A stretch of 52,435 bases of DNA from Alphaproteobacteria bacterium (GTDB taxonomy: Bacteria; Bacteroidota; Bacteroidia; Chitinophagales; Chitinophagaceae). The stretch lies in contig JASGCT010000011.1 of assembly GCA_030053915.1 (NCBI GenBank), positions 1 through 52,435 on the forward strand, in the 5' to 3' direction. The position numbers and the translations under genes are program-made. The notes beneath the pieces are model-generated. The model was given only the letters and a program-made list of their open reading frames with translations. It made no database searches and was not told where the DNA came from. Numbering within the stretch: the first letter of the stretch is position 1; the number at the start of each line of letters is the position of its first letter. Positions 37,661 to 46,089 of this stretch are shown one piece after another.

Positions 37661-39049
37661 TTATAATTTTCCTAATGATTTTTGAAGGTCTATCTTAGCT
37701 ACTATGGCGGTATAAACAGATAAAAAATAATTATTTTGTGAAGTTTGTAATTGAATTAATGCATTATAAAGTTCTAGCTGCGAAGCTAAACCCTGAGTTA
37801 GTTTTTGTTGAGTTTGAAAGTAAATTTTCTCGGCTAAGAGCATGTTATTTTTCTGAAGTTCAATATTTTCTAGGGCTTGAGTATAAGAGTTTTGAAAAGA
37901 CTTGATGTCGTTATCTATTTGAATCTTAGTTTGTTCTATTTGATATTGAACTTGTTTAATGGCTAATTTGGTTTGGGCAATTCTAGAATTAGTGGCTAAG
38001 CCGTTAAAAATTGGTACATTTAAAGAAATACTTAAACTTGTATTTTTAAACCAAGTATAGTTATTATTGGCAAATTCGTCATAATTAAATTTTCGGGCAT
38101 TAAAAAAATCAAGGGTATTACCAAACGCATTAAATCCCTTTAAATAGCTTAATGAGATGGTTGGAATTTTACTATATTGATACCGTTTAAGGTTATATTT
38201 ATTTAACTTTTCTTGTAATATTAAAAATTGAAAATCGTGTCTATTTTGATAATTAAATTGTTGAATATCGGTTACTAAATTATCGGATATATCTTGTATT
38301 GATAAGGTATCGGTTAATAATAGAGTATTTCGGGAATTTAAACCGATTAAGGTTTTTAAACCCAAATAACCATTTGACACCGAAATATTAAGTTTTCTTT
38401 TTTCAAACTTAATATTTTCTAGTTGAACTTGCAGTTTATCTATATCAATTTGTTCTGCGAGCCCTGCATTTTTTGTTTGTATTAAATCTGATAAATTGCG
38501 TTGTACATTATCAATATTATTTTGTAAAAGGTTTTCTTGAATTTTAGCGGCTATTAATTGGTAGCAAATTTTTAAAATATTAGCTTTGATGGTTTCTTTA
38601 GTAAGGTCAATTTGCTTTGAAGCAGCTTTAAGAACATCGCGATTGGCTTGTAAAGCTACAAAAACCTGACCATCAAATAAGAGCTGATTAGCAGCTAACG
38701 CAATTGTTGAATTATAATCTGTTCCTGTTTTGATAAAAGTAGGCGTACCATTAAAATCTAAAACAAAAGTAGGTATATCAAAATTTTTAGCTAAACTTGT
38801 ATTAAAATTTATTTTGGGGTATGCCGCTGCAGACACTTCTTTATTTACCTGTCTTTGTGTTTGATAATTTAAGAGTGCGGTTTTAATTTGTAAATTATTT
38901 TTATCGGCTAATTGGAGGCATTCTTTAATAGTAAGTTTTGTTACAGAATCTTGTCCAACAAGTCTTAATATAAAAATAATACTAAAAACAGCCCAAACAA
39001 ATAGTTTAACTTGATATTTTTTAAAAAAAAGTGAACAATTCGATTTCAC
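37661..39049 (-). CDS. TolC-family outer-membrane efflux protein
   Basis: The protein has 462 residues with a signal peptide (hydrophobic 17-31, cut after LRLVGQ). Two outer-membrane-efflux repeats show the long helical hairpins (LTIKECLQLADKNNLQIK at the start, then SLNVPIFNGLATNSRIAQTK in the second repeat) that form the periplasmic tunnel. It is the first gene of the efflux operon and has its own TAACTTTG -7 element with an inverted repeat in the leader. No transcriptional regulator gene is next to it, so control could be through that leader. Confidence 0.9.
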   Translation of the reverse strand: MKSNCSLFFKKYQVKLFVWAVFSIIFILRLVGQDSVTKLTIKECLQLADKNNLQIKTALLNYQTQRQVNKEVSAAAYPKINFNTSLAKNFDIPTFVLDFNGTPTFIKTGTDYNSTIALAANQLLFDGQVFVALQANRDVLKAASKQIDLTKETIKANILKICYQLIAAKIQENLLQNNIDNVQRNLSDLIQTKNAGLAEQIDIDKLQVQLENIKFEKRKLNISVSNGYLGLKTLIGLNSRNTLLLTDTLSIQDISDNLVTDIQQFNYQNRHDFQFLILQEKLNKYNLKRYQYSKIPTISLSYLKGFNAFGNTLDFFNARKFNYDEFANNNYTWFKNTSLSISLNVPIFNGLATNSRIAQTKLAIKQVQYQIEQTKIQIDNDIKSFQNSYTQALENIELQKNNMLLAEKIYFQTQQKLTQGLASQLELYNALIQLQTSQNNYFLSVYTAIVAKIDLQKSLGKL

Positions 39050-39070
39050 AAATATATTTTTAAGTTTATA

Positions 39071-39106
39071 GAGGTTAAAATTAAATTATTTTAAAATACT
39101 AACCTC
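39071..39106 (-). promoter_or_regulatory. Inverted repeat in the leader of the RND efflux operon
   Basis: GAGGTTA (39071-39077) and TAACCTC (39100-39106) are exact 7-bp complements separated by 22 AT-rich bases. They lie between the predicted transcription start (about 39124) and the tolC-like ATG at 39049. This could be an operator or a weak RNA hairpin. Confidence 0.4.
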
Positions 39107-39130
39107 AGTTTAATATTTTAAAATTCAGTG

Positions 39131-39138
39131 CAAAGTTA
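39131..39138 (-). promoter_or_regulatory. -7 element (TAACTTTG) of the RND efflux operon
   Basis: A perfect TAnnTTTG match on the minus strand lies 81 nt upstream of the tolC-like ATG. It leaves the longest leader seen in this window. Confidence 0.5.
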
Positions 39139-39189
39139 GCATTTTTTTTGATAAATTTTTAATTTAAAGCTAAAATATTTTTATTTTTA

Positions 39190-40419
39190 TTAATTTAATA
39201 TTTTTTTATTTATTTTAGTAGCAAAATAAGCTGGGATTAAATTCATCATAACACTTAAAGCAACTATCGAAAGTACAATAAATAAAAAGTCTGCTAAGGT
39301 ACAATGTACAGGATAACTATTAATAATAAACGAATCGCCTTCTAATTTTAATATTTCAAAATGCCATTGTAAAAAAACTATAAAATATCCTAATAGTAAC
39401 CCCCATAACAACCCTTTAAGACAAATGATAACACCTTGTAACCAGAACATAGCAAAAACACTTGCTTTAGAAATACCAATTGAAAATAGCATAATAATGT
39501 CTTTCTGTTTTTCAATAATTAGCATGATTATGGAACCAAACAAATTAAATGCAGTCATTAAAATAATTAAATATAATATGATAATTACAATCCATTTCTC
39601 GCGTTGAATAACTTTGTAAAAATTTGAATTTTGTTCAATTTTAGTTTGAATATTTGCCTTAGGATAAATTTTAGATAATATTTTAGCATCAATATTAGTG
39701 CCATAAACTTCTACTGAAGAATATGTATTACTATCTAAATTTAATAAAAAAGAACAAAAATCTCGATTAGTAAATAATGTATTGTCTGTTTTATCGTTAT
39801 AAGGTGAAGCATAAATATCGTCAAAATAAACTGGAAGTGCATTAAAATTATCCGCAAGAACGTTGGATTGATTTTTTTTATTTAGTGCATAAATCCAAAT
39901 AGGCAAATGATAATCTTGAGACAAATTAATATTTAGTTGGTAGCTTAAATCAGGTGTTAAAATGGCATAAGGCGTATCTTGTGTATTTAAGTTCGGATAA
40001 ACATTTTGTATAAAATGATTGGGTTTTAATATGCGTTCAAAATAGCCCTTAGGAATACCTTTTAAATTAATAATTTTTTGAATATCTTTAAAACGTAAAA
40101 GTACCTTATCTTGCACAATTGGAAAAATAAATGAGGCACCAGATAATTTTTGAATTGTTTGAATATCCTTAGCACTTAACGTCATGGTGCGACCCATTTT
40201 AGGGGTTATTAAAAGGTCGGGTTGTGTCAGATTGTCATTTTGAAATATATAATCCTCAAAACCATTCATAATAGATAGTACTATAATTAAAGCAGCTACA
40301 CCTACCGATAATCCAATAATACTTATACGTCTAATAAATTTTATAATACTTAATATTGCTTTAAAATTTTGATATTTTTTGGTGAATAATTGAATTAAAG
40401 AAATACTAATTTTTAACAT
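39190..40419 (-). CDS. FtsX-like ABC transporter permease, LolC/LolE type
   Basis: The protein has 409 residues with the MacB/FtsX topology. One N-terminal membrane helix, in a conserved setting (IRRISIIGLSVGVAALIIVLSIMNGFED, residues about 31-58), is followed by a periplasmic domain of about 210 residues. Three C-terminal helices come next (IILYLIILMTAFNLFGSIIM; AMFWLQGVIICLKGLLWGLL; DFLFIVLSIVALSVMMNLIP). LolC/LolE extract lipoproteins from the inner membrane together with the LolD ATPase. In Bacteroidota one such permease often stands in for both. No LolD gene is nearby. It is a single-gene unit whose -7 box ends only 5 nt before the ATG. Confidence 0.85.
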   Translation of the reverse strand: MLKISISLIQLFTKKYQNFKAILSIIKFIRRISIIGLSVGVAALIIVLSIMNGFEDYIFQNDNLTQPDLLITPKMGRTMTLSAKDIQTIQKLSGASFIFPIVQDKVLLRFKDIQKIINLKGIPKGYFERILKPNHFIQNVYPNLNTQDTPYAILTPDLSYQLNINLSQDYHLPIWIYALNKKNQSNVLADNFNALPVYFDDIYASPYNDKTDNTLFTNRDFCSFLLNLDSNTYSSVEVYGTNIDAKILSKIYPKANIQTKIEQNSNFYKVIQREKWIVIIILYLIILMTAFNLFGSIIMLIIEKQKDIIMLFSIGISKASVFAMFWLQGVIICLKGLLWGLLLGYFIVFLQWHFEILKLEGDSFIINSYPVHCTLADFLFIVLSIVALSVMMNLIPAYFATKINKKILN

Positions 40420-40424
40420 ATGGA

Positions 40425-40432
40425 CAAATTTA
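40425..40432 (-). promoter_or_regulatory. -7 element (TAAATTTG) of the LolC/E-like gene, possibly leaderless
   Basis: A perfect TAnnTTTG match on the minus strand ends 5 nt before the ATG at 40419, so transcription would begin at or next to the start codon. The rest of 40420-40566 shows nothing else. Confidence 0.4.
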
Positions 40433-40566
40433 CACCTTATTTTACTATTTTTTAAAGTTTTTAATGATGTTTTGTAAATTGTTATTTTTTCAAATAGAAA
40501 TTATATGATTTAAAGACATTTCAAAACAAACAACAATAAATTAATATAAAGTATGAACATAATAAC

Positions 40567-42597
40567 TTAATGAGACGCGTCATTAGGTTCTGCATTAAAT
40601 ATATGAACGTCTGATTTTTTAATCTTTATTTTAATAGTTTTATACGCTTGATTAGGATGGTTTGAAACGTTTTTTTTTGTAAAACCTAAATAGCCTTTAG
40701 TACGCAAAGGTTTTACAAAATTTATTAAAATATATTTTGGGCTTTTTTCTAAATAAATTGATAAATGATATAAAGTTTGAGGTTTCCAATTACAAATATA
40801 TAATAATGAAAGTATATAAAAATAATTTTTAGACACTTGGGTCTTTAGATTTTTTAGAAACAATTCTAATTCCTTAGGAATTGTTTCAATTTGACTTTTA
40901 TATTGCGTATATTGTTGCAATGTAACAAACTGATCTAATTGAATATTATTTTGGTGATTTATGTAGAAATATTTTATGTCAATTGTCTTTATCGATTGTA
41001 ATAATCTTGTAAAAAAAACATCCGAAAAATTACTTAAATTAATGATTGCATTCTTTTTGAATATATTATTGTTACTACCTTTCGATAAAGATTCATTTAA
41101 ATAAAATGAATAGTGGTTCAAAATTGGTACCCAATTAAAAAACAATCTTGACGACCATTCCGACATGTCAAAATCGTTTAACGCTATCAATTTTTTATCG
41201 TACTGATAAAAATTATTAAACCCCAATAATCTTAAATTTGATTTAAATTTATTTAACATTAAAACATTATGATATGATACCATTTTAAATTCAACACCAC
41301 CATGTAATTCTAAAAAAGATTCGTCATCATTAACATGACAAATTGTATTTATTAAAGGAGGATTTATTTGTAGATTGGATTGGACAAGACTATAATTATA
41401 ATTAAAAATCTTAGGTAAAGTTAACGTAACAATACATTCATTAGTTATATAATTATTTTTATAGTTTAAGGCAGGTAAAAGGTTTACTAAAAAAAAATCT
41501 TTATATGTTGTTTCAAGATATTTTAATTGATATGGTATATTAAAATCGAGTAAATTTTCTAGATATGGATTAGGTTGAACATTAAAATTAAAGTTATTTG
41601 TACTTAATAAATCTATTATTCCAGGGCAATTAATTTTTATTCTATGATGTTCTAACTCGATTGAAATTTGCTTATTTAAATGATAATTTCTTTTTAAAAT
41701 TAAATATGTTAATAAATAAACTAAAAGATCTTTATAAAATGATTTTAAGTTTTTATCAATAAATTCATTTTTAAAAAAAGGGCTAAAAAATATAATATTT
41801 TCCAATACACTCGAAGGCAGATTCATAATGTTTTCAAAAATATTTAAAAATTTAGTATCATAATTAAATGTTTTGGGGTTATAGGATTTATAGCTTATTT
41901 TTATGCCATATTGAGGAAAAAATGATTGAAGAAATTGAGAATTTGCTAATAAAATAACCCCTAACATCGTTAAATGAATTTTTTGGTTTGAAAATATTGC
42001 TAAATTATTACTAATTAACCATTTGTAAAGCACATTAAGAATATTTTCTGGCGTGTTTTTATGTGTTTTTTGATTATATAATTTTGCTAAGGAGGCTTTA
42101 TCTATATCATAAATCGTAGCATGTTTTATAGGATAAATTTCCCAAAATCCTAATTCTAATTTAAATAAACTATAATCATCACGGTCGCATAAATATACTT
42201 TGGTACCATTTAATCGATACGCCTCAATTTTTAAATTATCGGAATAAAATTTTAAGGGCTTCAAAAAATAGGGTAGTTCAAAAATTTGTATTTGAATTAT
42301 AAGGTGATCTTCAACATGAATATGCTGTATTTCAAAATTTAGTGGGTAATTAAAATCATTTAATAGGATATCTTGAAGGCGTTTATTTAGTAAAGACTGA
42401 TTATGAATAAAATGAATATAATTGGGTTGGTCTTGGTCTGGACCAATAAAAATATAACCCCCGCCTCGATGAGGTTCATTTGATAATCCCGAAACTATTT
42501 TTTTTAGTAAATCGCTTTTAAATGTTGGATTTAAATAAAAAATAGGTAATGTAGAGTCTATATTTTTTAAAAAATCTAGATCTGTTAAGTAATGCAT
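40567..42597 (-). CDS. Divergent Schlafen/AlbA_2-type ATP-binding protein with winged helix (COG2865-like)
   Basis: The protein has 676 residues and no strong family hallmark over its full length, but the domain order matches COG2865. Residues 25-150 resemble the AlbA_2 (Schlafen) nucleic-acid-binding domain (GGGYIFIGPDQDQ, then HVEDHLIIQIQIFELPYFL and RLNGTKVYLCDRDDY). About 290-350 resembles the GHKL-type HATPase_c_4 domain, with LKRNYHLNKQISIELEHHRI replacing the usual HRDY segment, then INCPGIIDLL and NPYLENLL. Residues 595-660 form a probable winged helix (ILSLLYICNWKPQTLYHLSI, then NHPNQAYKTI). The HRDY motif and Gly-rich ATP loop are eroded, so ATP binding may be lost. It is the last gene of an operon after aroE (10-nt gap). 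A role as transcriptional regulator or RNA-binding protein is inferred. Confidence 0.55.
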   Translation of the reverse strand: MHYLTDLDFLKNIDSTLPIFYLNPTFKSDLLKKIVSGLSNEPHRGGGYIFIGPDQDQPNYIHFIHNQSLLNKRLQDILLNDFNYPLNFEIQHIHVEDHLIIQIQIFELPYFLKPLKFYSDNLKIEAYRLNGTKVYLCDRDDYSLFKLELGFWEIYPIKHATIYDIDKASLAKLYNQKTHKNTPENILNVLYKWLISNNLAIFSNQKIHLTMLGVILLANSQFLQSFFPQYGIKISYKSYNPKTFNYDTKFLNIFENIMNLPSSVLENIIFFSPFFKNEFIDKNLKSFYKDLLVYLLTYLILKRNYHLNKQISIELEHHRIKINCPGIIDLLSTNNFNFNVQPNPYLENLLDFNIPYQLKYLETTYKDFFLVNLLPALNYKNNYITNECIVTLTLPKIFNYNYSLVQSNLQINPPLINTICHVNDDESFLELHGGVEFKMVSYHNVLMLNKFKSNLRLLGFNNFYQYDKKLIALNDFDMSEWSSRLFFNWVPILNHYSFYLNESLSKGSNNNIFKKNAIINLSNFSDVFFTRLLQSIKTIDIKYFYINHQNNIQLDQFVTLQQYTQYKSQIETIPKELELFLKNLKTQVSKNYFYILSLLYICNWKPQTLYHLSIYLEKSPKYILINFVKPLRTKGYLGFTKKNVSNHPNQAYKTIKIKIKKSDVHIFNAEPNDASH

Positions 42598-42607
42598 CTA
42601 ATAAATT

Positions 42608-43348
42608 TCAACGCTTGTACCAAATTTTAAAATTTTCGTCCGCTTGAATTTTTAACATATCATACCCGTTTTTAATCTTAGCCTTTTGTTGCTGGGCTTT
42701 TTTTAAAAAAGTTGTTAGCGGAGGATTATAAACTAAATCATAAACTAAGTGTGATTCGTTAAGCATCAAATAAGGAATTGGCGGAAATTCAAATTCTTTA
42801 GGAAAGGTTCCAAGTGGCGTTGTATTCACAATAATTTGAAAATCATTTAAAATTTCTTTGTTTTCTAAAAGATATTCATAAGTAATAACTTCAGCGCCTG
42901 CTTGTCTTGAAACAAATTTAAAATTAATTTGTAATTGTAGAAATGCTTCTGCAACCGCAGCCGATGCACCACCAGTTCCTAAGATGAGTGCAGATTTATG
43001 ATGTGGTTTTAATAAAGGTGAAATAGAATATTTAAATCCTAAAATATCGGTATTAAATCCAATTAATTTATTATTTTTTTTTAAAATACAATTACAGGAA
43101 TGAATTTTTCTAACTGTAATATCCATGTCATCTAAAAATGGCACCACTTTTTTTTTATAAGGAATAGTAATTGCTAATCCAATTAAATTGGGATGTTTAC
43201 AAAATAACTCTTTAAAATTTTCTATATTGAGTAATTCAAAATTTTCAAAATACCAATCATTAAATTCTGGGGTAGAAAATATCGATGTAAAATATTGCTT
43301 AGAGAATGAATGCGTTAAAGGATAGCCAATCAGCCCAACCCATGTCAT
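42608..43348 (-). CDS. aroE: Shikimate dehydrogenase
   Basis: The protein has 246 residues, at the short end for AroE, as is common in Bacteroidota. It reduces 3-dehydroshikimate to shikimate with NADPH in aromatic amino acid synthesis. The substrate motif is IGYPLTHSFS (residues 7-16), the catalytic lysine is K65 in TIPYKKKV, the paired acid is D101 in GFNTD, and the cofactor loop is GTGGASAAV (124-132). The usual AxNT motif reads SCNC here (84-87). The gene starts 1 nt after comA and precedes the Schlafen-like gene by 10 nt. Confidence 0.92.
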   Translation of the reverse strand: MTWVGLIGYPLTHSFSKQYFTSIFSTPEFNDWYFENFELLNIENFKELFCKHPNLIGLAITIPYKKKVVPFLDDMDITVRKIHSCNCILKKNNKLIGFNTDILGFKYSISPLLKPHHKSALILGTGGASAAVAEAFLQLQINFKFVSRQAGAEVITYEYLLENKEILNDFQIIVNTTPLGTFPKEFEFPPIPYLMLNESHLVYDLVYNPPLTTFLKKAQQQKAKIKNGYDMLKIQADENFKIWYKR

Positions 43349-43349
43349 A

Positions 43350-44111
43350 CTATGTGTTTAAATATAAATTAAAACTATCACCTCTTAATCCTATGCGCAT
43401 GGCTTCTAATGCAATAATTTCGGAAGGCGCTATATTACCTAAATTAACATTGCATCCAATTAATTTAAGAAAATACAATTGTTGTTGTTTTTGGGGCGCC
43501 TCCCAAATAATTTTAGAGGCAGGAATTTTGGTTAATATTTCTTCAACCAATCCTTCTCTAACTTCGCCCGATCCTCTGTAAATGCCAACATTACCTGCTT
43601 CGCGTGCTTCAGCTATAACAAACAGCGCACCAGCATCCAATTCGTTTTGCATAAGTTCAATCCATTTATATGGGGCAATAATTTTTTCTATATCCTTACT
43701 TCCAACTTCGCTTAAAACATTGGTAAACTTTGAAAATTTTTCAATGAGTTTACACTTTTCCGAATGTTTTATTGTTATCGAACCATCGCTTATTTCTACA
43801 CATTTTATATTATAGTCTTTACAAATATTAATATAATCATCAATTTTATCTCGTATCAAAAACGCTTCAAATAAAGTACCACCAAAATAAACGTCAATAT
43901 TATATTTTAAAATTAGTTCAATTTTCTCTTTAAGTTTAGGTGTAACATAAGCCGTTCCAAATCCTAACTTTAAAAAATCAATATAAAGGTCAGCAGTTTC
44001 CAACAATCCATTAAGTTCATATAGCGACAAGCCCTTATCCATAACCATTGTGATACCATGATGCCTAGGTTTAGTACTTCGGTCTGGAATGTTATTTAAA
44101 AAAAAGTTCAT
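43350..44111 (-). CDS. comA: Phosphosulfolactate synthase
   Basis: The protein has 253 residues. This TIM-barrel enzyme joins sulfite to phosphoenolpyruvate to give (2R)-phospho-3-sulfolactate. Family motifs are present: GITMVMDKGLS (19-29), FLKLGFGTAYV (46-56), the VYFGGTLFE strand, VEISDGSI, VLSEVGSKD, VIAEAREAGNVGIYRGSGEVR, and IIWEAPQKQQQLYFLKLIGCNVNLGNI. Archaea use it for coenzyme M and Bacillus for spore sulfolactate. In Bacteroidota its product may feed sulfonate or sulfonolipid chemistry (inference). It overlaps the upstream TPR gene by 4 nt and sits 1 nt from aroE. The later ComB/ComC steps are not in the window. Confidence 0.9.
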   Translation of the reverse strand: MNFFLNNIPDRSTKPRHHGITMVMDKGLSLYELNGLLETADLYIDFLKLGFGTAYVTPKLKEKIELILKYNIDVYFGGTLFEAFLIRDKIDDYINICKDYNIKCVEISDGSITIKHSEKCKLIEKFSKFTNVLSEVGSKDIEKIIAPYKWIELMQNELDAGALFVIAEAREAGNVGIYRGSGEVREGLVEEILTKIPASKIIWEAPQKQQQLYFLKLIGCNVNLGNIAPSEIIALEAMRIGLRGDSFNLYLNT

Positions 44112-45595
44112 AAAAGTAAATTTAATTTGTTAATAATTTTATTAAAAAGTTCATTTTGACGTGCTTCAGGACAATATTTATAAAAATTTACAAGAGTTCT
44201 TTTATTCATTTTATAACCTAACATAAAAAAATTAATGGCTTGCAGTTCAATGTTTAACTTAAAATAACAAACACTTATAAAATAAATTAATTTATGATGT
44301 ATTTTAAAATTTTTCAAATAAAGAAATGCAAAACTTAAAGCCAAATCATAATTTTTTAATTTAAGGTAACATTCAATAATATTCAACCAACTTTTACTAT
44401 TCTTAAAGTTTAAATTAATACTTGATTTATAATGTTCTATAGCTTTATGGTACTTATTTAATTGTTCGTAACATATTCCTGTTTTGTAATACATTAAATA
44501 ATTATAGGGATTTCTTTTGATAATCTGTTCTAAAAAATACAGAGCTTTAGAATATTTTTTTTCTTTTAAATATATATCTGCAACTTTTTCTAATTCGTAT
44601 TCAGATCTTAGATCTGGATTTTCATTGAAATTTTTTATAAATACATGTCGTGCTTCAGGAAAAAGTTTTAACTTTAAAAATAATTCGCTTACTAATTCTT
44701 TTTCAAATTTAATTGGCGGTGTTTTATGTAAACCATCTTGATAAAGTTCGCTGGCATTTACATACTTTTTGGTTTTGATATATGTTAATAACAATAAATT
44801 ATTAATCAGCGCATTGTTTTCATCAATCACATAAGCAAATTTAAACGATTCTATAGAATTTTCAAATTGACGAATATATGAATAACAAATGCCTTTAATT
44901 GTCCAAAAAGAAATTTCATAAGGCATCTTCTCAATCATTAAATTACAAAATTCAATTGTTGCTAAATGCTTTTTAGATAAATCGGTTAATTGTAATAATT
45001 TTCCAATTGCAAAATCTTCATCAGGAATAATTTGCAATATTTTTATTAGCAAATCATACGCATTATCAAAGTACTCGTAATCTTCAAATAAATCTATCGC
45101 ATCAAAATAAAAATCTATTAAATTGTCATTTGAAAACTTTAAAATTTGTTCAGCTTGTTTCATGGTGTCTACTATATCTTCAAGACGACCTCTTAAGATA
45201 CTCATTTCAATTTTTAATACATATTGATAGGGTTCTAATGGGTCAAATTTTTGAATGATTAATAAAGTTTGCTCGGCAAGAATAAAATCATCCATTTTAA
45301 TATAAATAGTAACTTTATCTAACCAAATAGAAATCGCTTGAGGATAAATACTTAAAGCATCTTCTACAATACTTAATGCAAAATCCAACTCAGGTTTTAA
45401 AATAAAATATTCAATGATTTCACCAAACTCATCTTCGTCTGGGTATTGTTTCGATAGCCCTTGTTTATAGTTTTTATATTTTTGTATAATTTCAAATAGG
45501 GCTTTATCAACTAACATCTCGTTATCGTTATCATTATTATCTTCCTCATTATCAAAATTATCACTAAAAAAATCATTAAAATCCTCAAAACTCAT
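44108..45595 (-). CDS. Cytoplasmic TPR-repeat protein
   Basis: The protein has 495 residues and no signal peptide. An acidic, Asp/Glu/Asn-rich start (residues 1-28) is followed by tetratricopeptide hairpins through to the end (for example WLDKVTIYIKMDDFILAEQT, YLMYYKTGICYEQLNKYHKA, WLNIIECYLKLKNYDLALSF). TPR arrays mediate protein contacts; no partner or enzyme activity can be read. It is the first gene of the operon with comA, aroE and the Schlafen-like gene, and overlaps comA by 4 nt. Its -7 box is TAACTTTG at 45610-45617. Confidence 0.85.
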   Translation of the reverse strand: MSFEDFNDFFSDNFDNEEDNNDNDNEMLVDKALFEIIQKYKNYKQGLSKQYPDEDEFGEIIEYFILKPELDFALSIVEDALSIYPQAISIWLDKVTIYIKMDDFILAEQTLLIIQKFDPLEPYQYVLKIEMSILRGRLEDIVDTMKQAEQILKFSNDNLIDFYFDAIDLFEDYEYFDNAYDLLIKILQIIPDEDFAIGKLLQLTDLSKKHLATIEFCNLMIEKMPYEISFWTIKGICYSYIRQFENSIESFKFAYVIDENNALINNLLLLTYIKTKKYVNASELYQDGLHKTPPIKFEKELVSELFLKLKLFPEARHVFIKNFNENPDLRSEYELEKVADIYLKEKKYSKALYFLEQIIKRNPYNYLMYYKTGICYEQLNKYHKAIEHYKSSINLNFKNSKSWLNIIECYLKLKNYDLALSFAFLYLKNFKIHHKLIYFISVCYFKLNIELQAINFFMLGYKMNKRTLVNFYKYCPEARQNELFNKIINKLNLLL

Positions 45596-45609
45596 ACTTC
45601 TATTTGGTG

Positions 45610-45617
45610 CAAAGTTA
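45610..45617 (-). promoter_or_regulatory. -7 element (TAACTTTG) of the TPR-comA-aroE operon
   Basis: A perfect TAnnTTTG match on the minus strand lies 14 nt upstream of the ATG at 45595. It is divergent from the promoter of the small secreted protein. Confidence 0.5.
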
Positions 45618-45679
45618 AGATTTTTTAGTTAAAGTTTTCTTAAAAATTACAAAATTAGCTAAATTAATAAAAAACTCCC

Positions 45680-45687
45680 TATTTTTG
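45680..45687 (+). promoter_or_regulatory. -7 element (TATTTTTG) of the small secreted protein gene
   Basis: A perfect TAnnTTTG match lies 18 nt upstream of the ATG at 45706. I see no clear -33 TTG. Confidence 0.45.
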
Positions 45688-45705
45688 CATATAATATAAT
45701 TTTTT

Positions 45706-46005
45706 ATGAAAAAAATCTTAGTTTTAAGTTTGGCATTAATTTGTATAGGTCTCGTAGCAACCAAAGCTACTATTGTAGCTTCAATTAATAAAAGTAATAA
45801 TAACTCTACAAATAAAAAATCTACCGTGTATGGAAATGTCAATTTTTCTAATGAATTGCTACATGTTAAACTTTCTTCCTTACAAGAAAATAATCAAACG
45901 ATGTTTTTAAATTATTCTAAAAATAATATAACATTTATTGTTCCTTTAAAATATAAATATAAAACATCTCGATTTAAAGCACCAACCAAACCTACTAACA
46001 AATAA
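45706..46005 (+). CDS. Small secreted protein of unknown function
   Basis: This 99-residue protein is not one I recognise. A signal peptide-like start (MKKILVLSLALICIGLVATKA) is followed by a short Asn/Ser/Lys-rich linker (residues 28-41), a few possible beta strands (NFSNELLHVKLSSLQ, NITFIVPLKYKY) and a basic Pro/Lys tail. It has its own -7 box and a hairpin terminator directly after the stop (46008-46033), which supports a real, separately transcribed gene. It lies between the comA operon (divergent) and grpE. The periplasm or outer surface is the likely location. Confidence 0.65.
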   Translation: MKKILVLSLALICIGLVATKATIVASINKSNNNSTNKKSTVYGNVNFSNELLHVKLSSLQENNQTMFLNYSKNNITFIVPLKYKYKTSRFKAPTKPTNK

Positions 46006-46007
46006 TG

Positions 46008-46033
46008 ATTTTGTCATACATATATGACAAAAT
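46008..46033 (+). terminator. 11-bp hairpin terminator after the small secreted protein gene
   Basis: The arms 46008-46018 and 46023-46033 are exact complements (ATTTTGTCATA with TATGACAAAAT) around a 4-nt loop, 3 nt after the stop codon. A T run follows at 46039-46044, so a rho-independent terminator is likely, though the stem is AT-rich. Confidence 0.6.
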
Positions 46034-46089
46034 TTCCGTTTTTTATTGTTGGAAATGATTTTGTTTAAATTTTGTAAAAATAATAAGTT

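Noticed and set aside
40567..40590. GACGCGTC palindrome at the end of the Schlafen-like gene
   Set aside because: It lies inside the last coding codons (Asn-Asp-Ala-Ser-His) and has no partner site; it is most simply a coincidence of codon choice.
45615..45842. 75-residue minus-strand frame opposite the small secreted protein
   Set aside because: It runs antisense to a gene with a signal peptide and matching promoter/terminator, and its apparent membrane helix is the complement of that signal peptide region.
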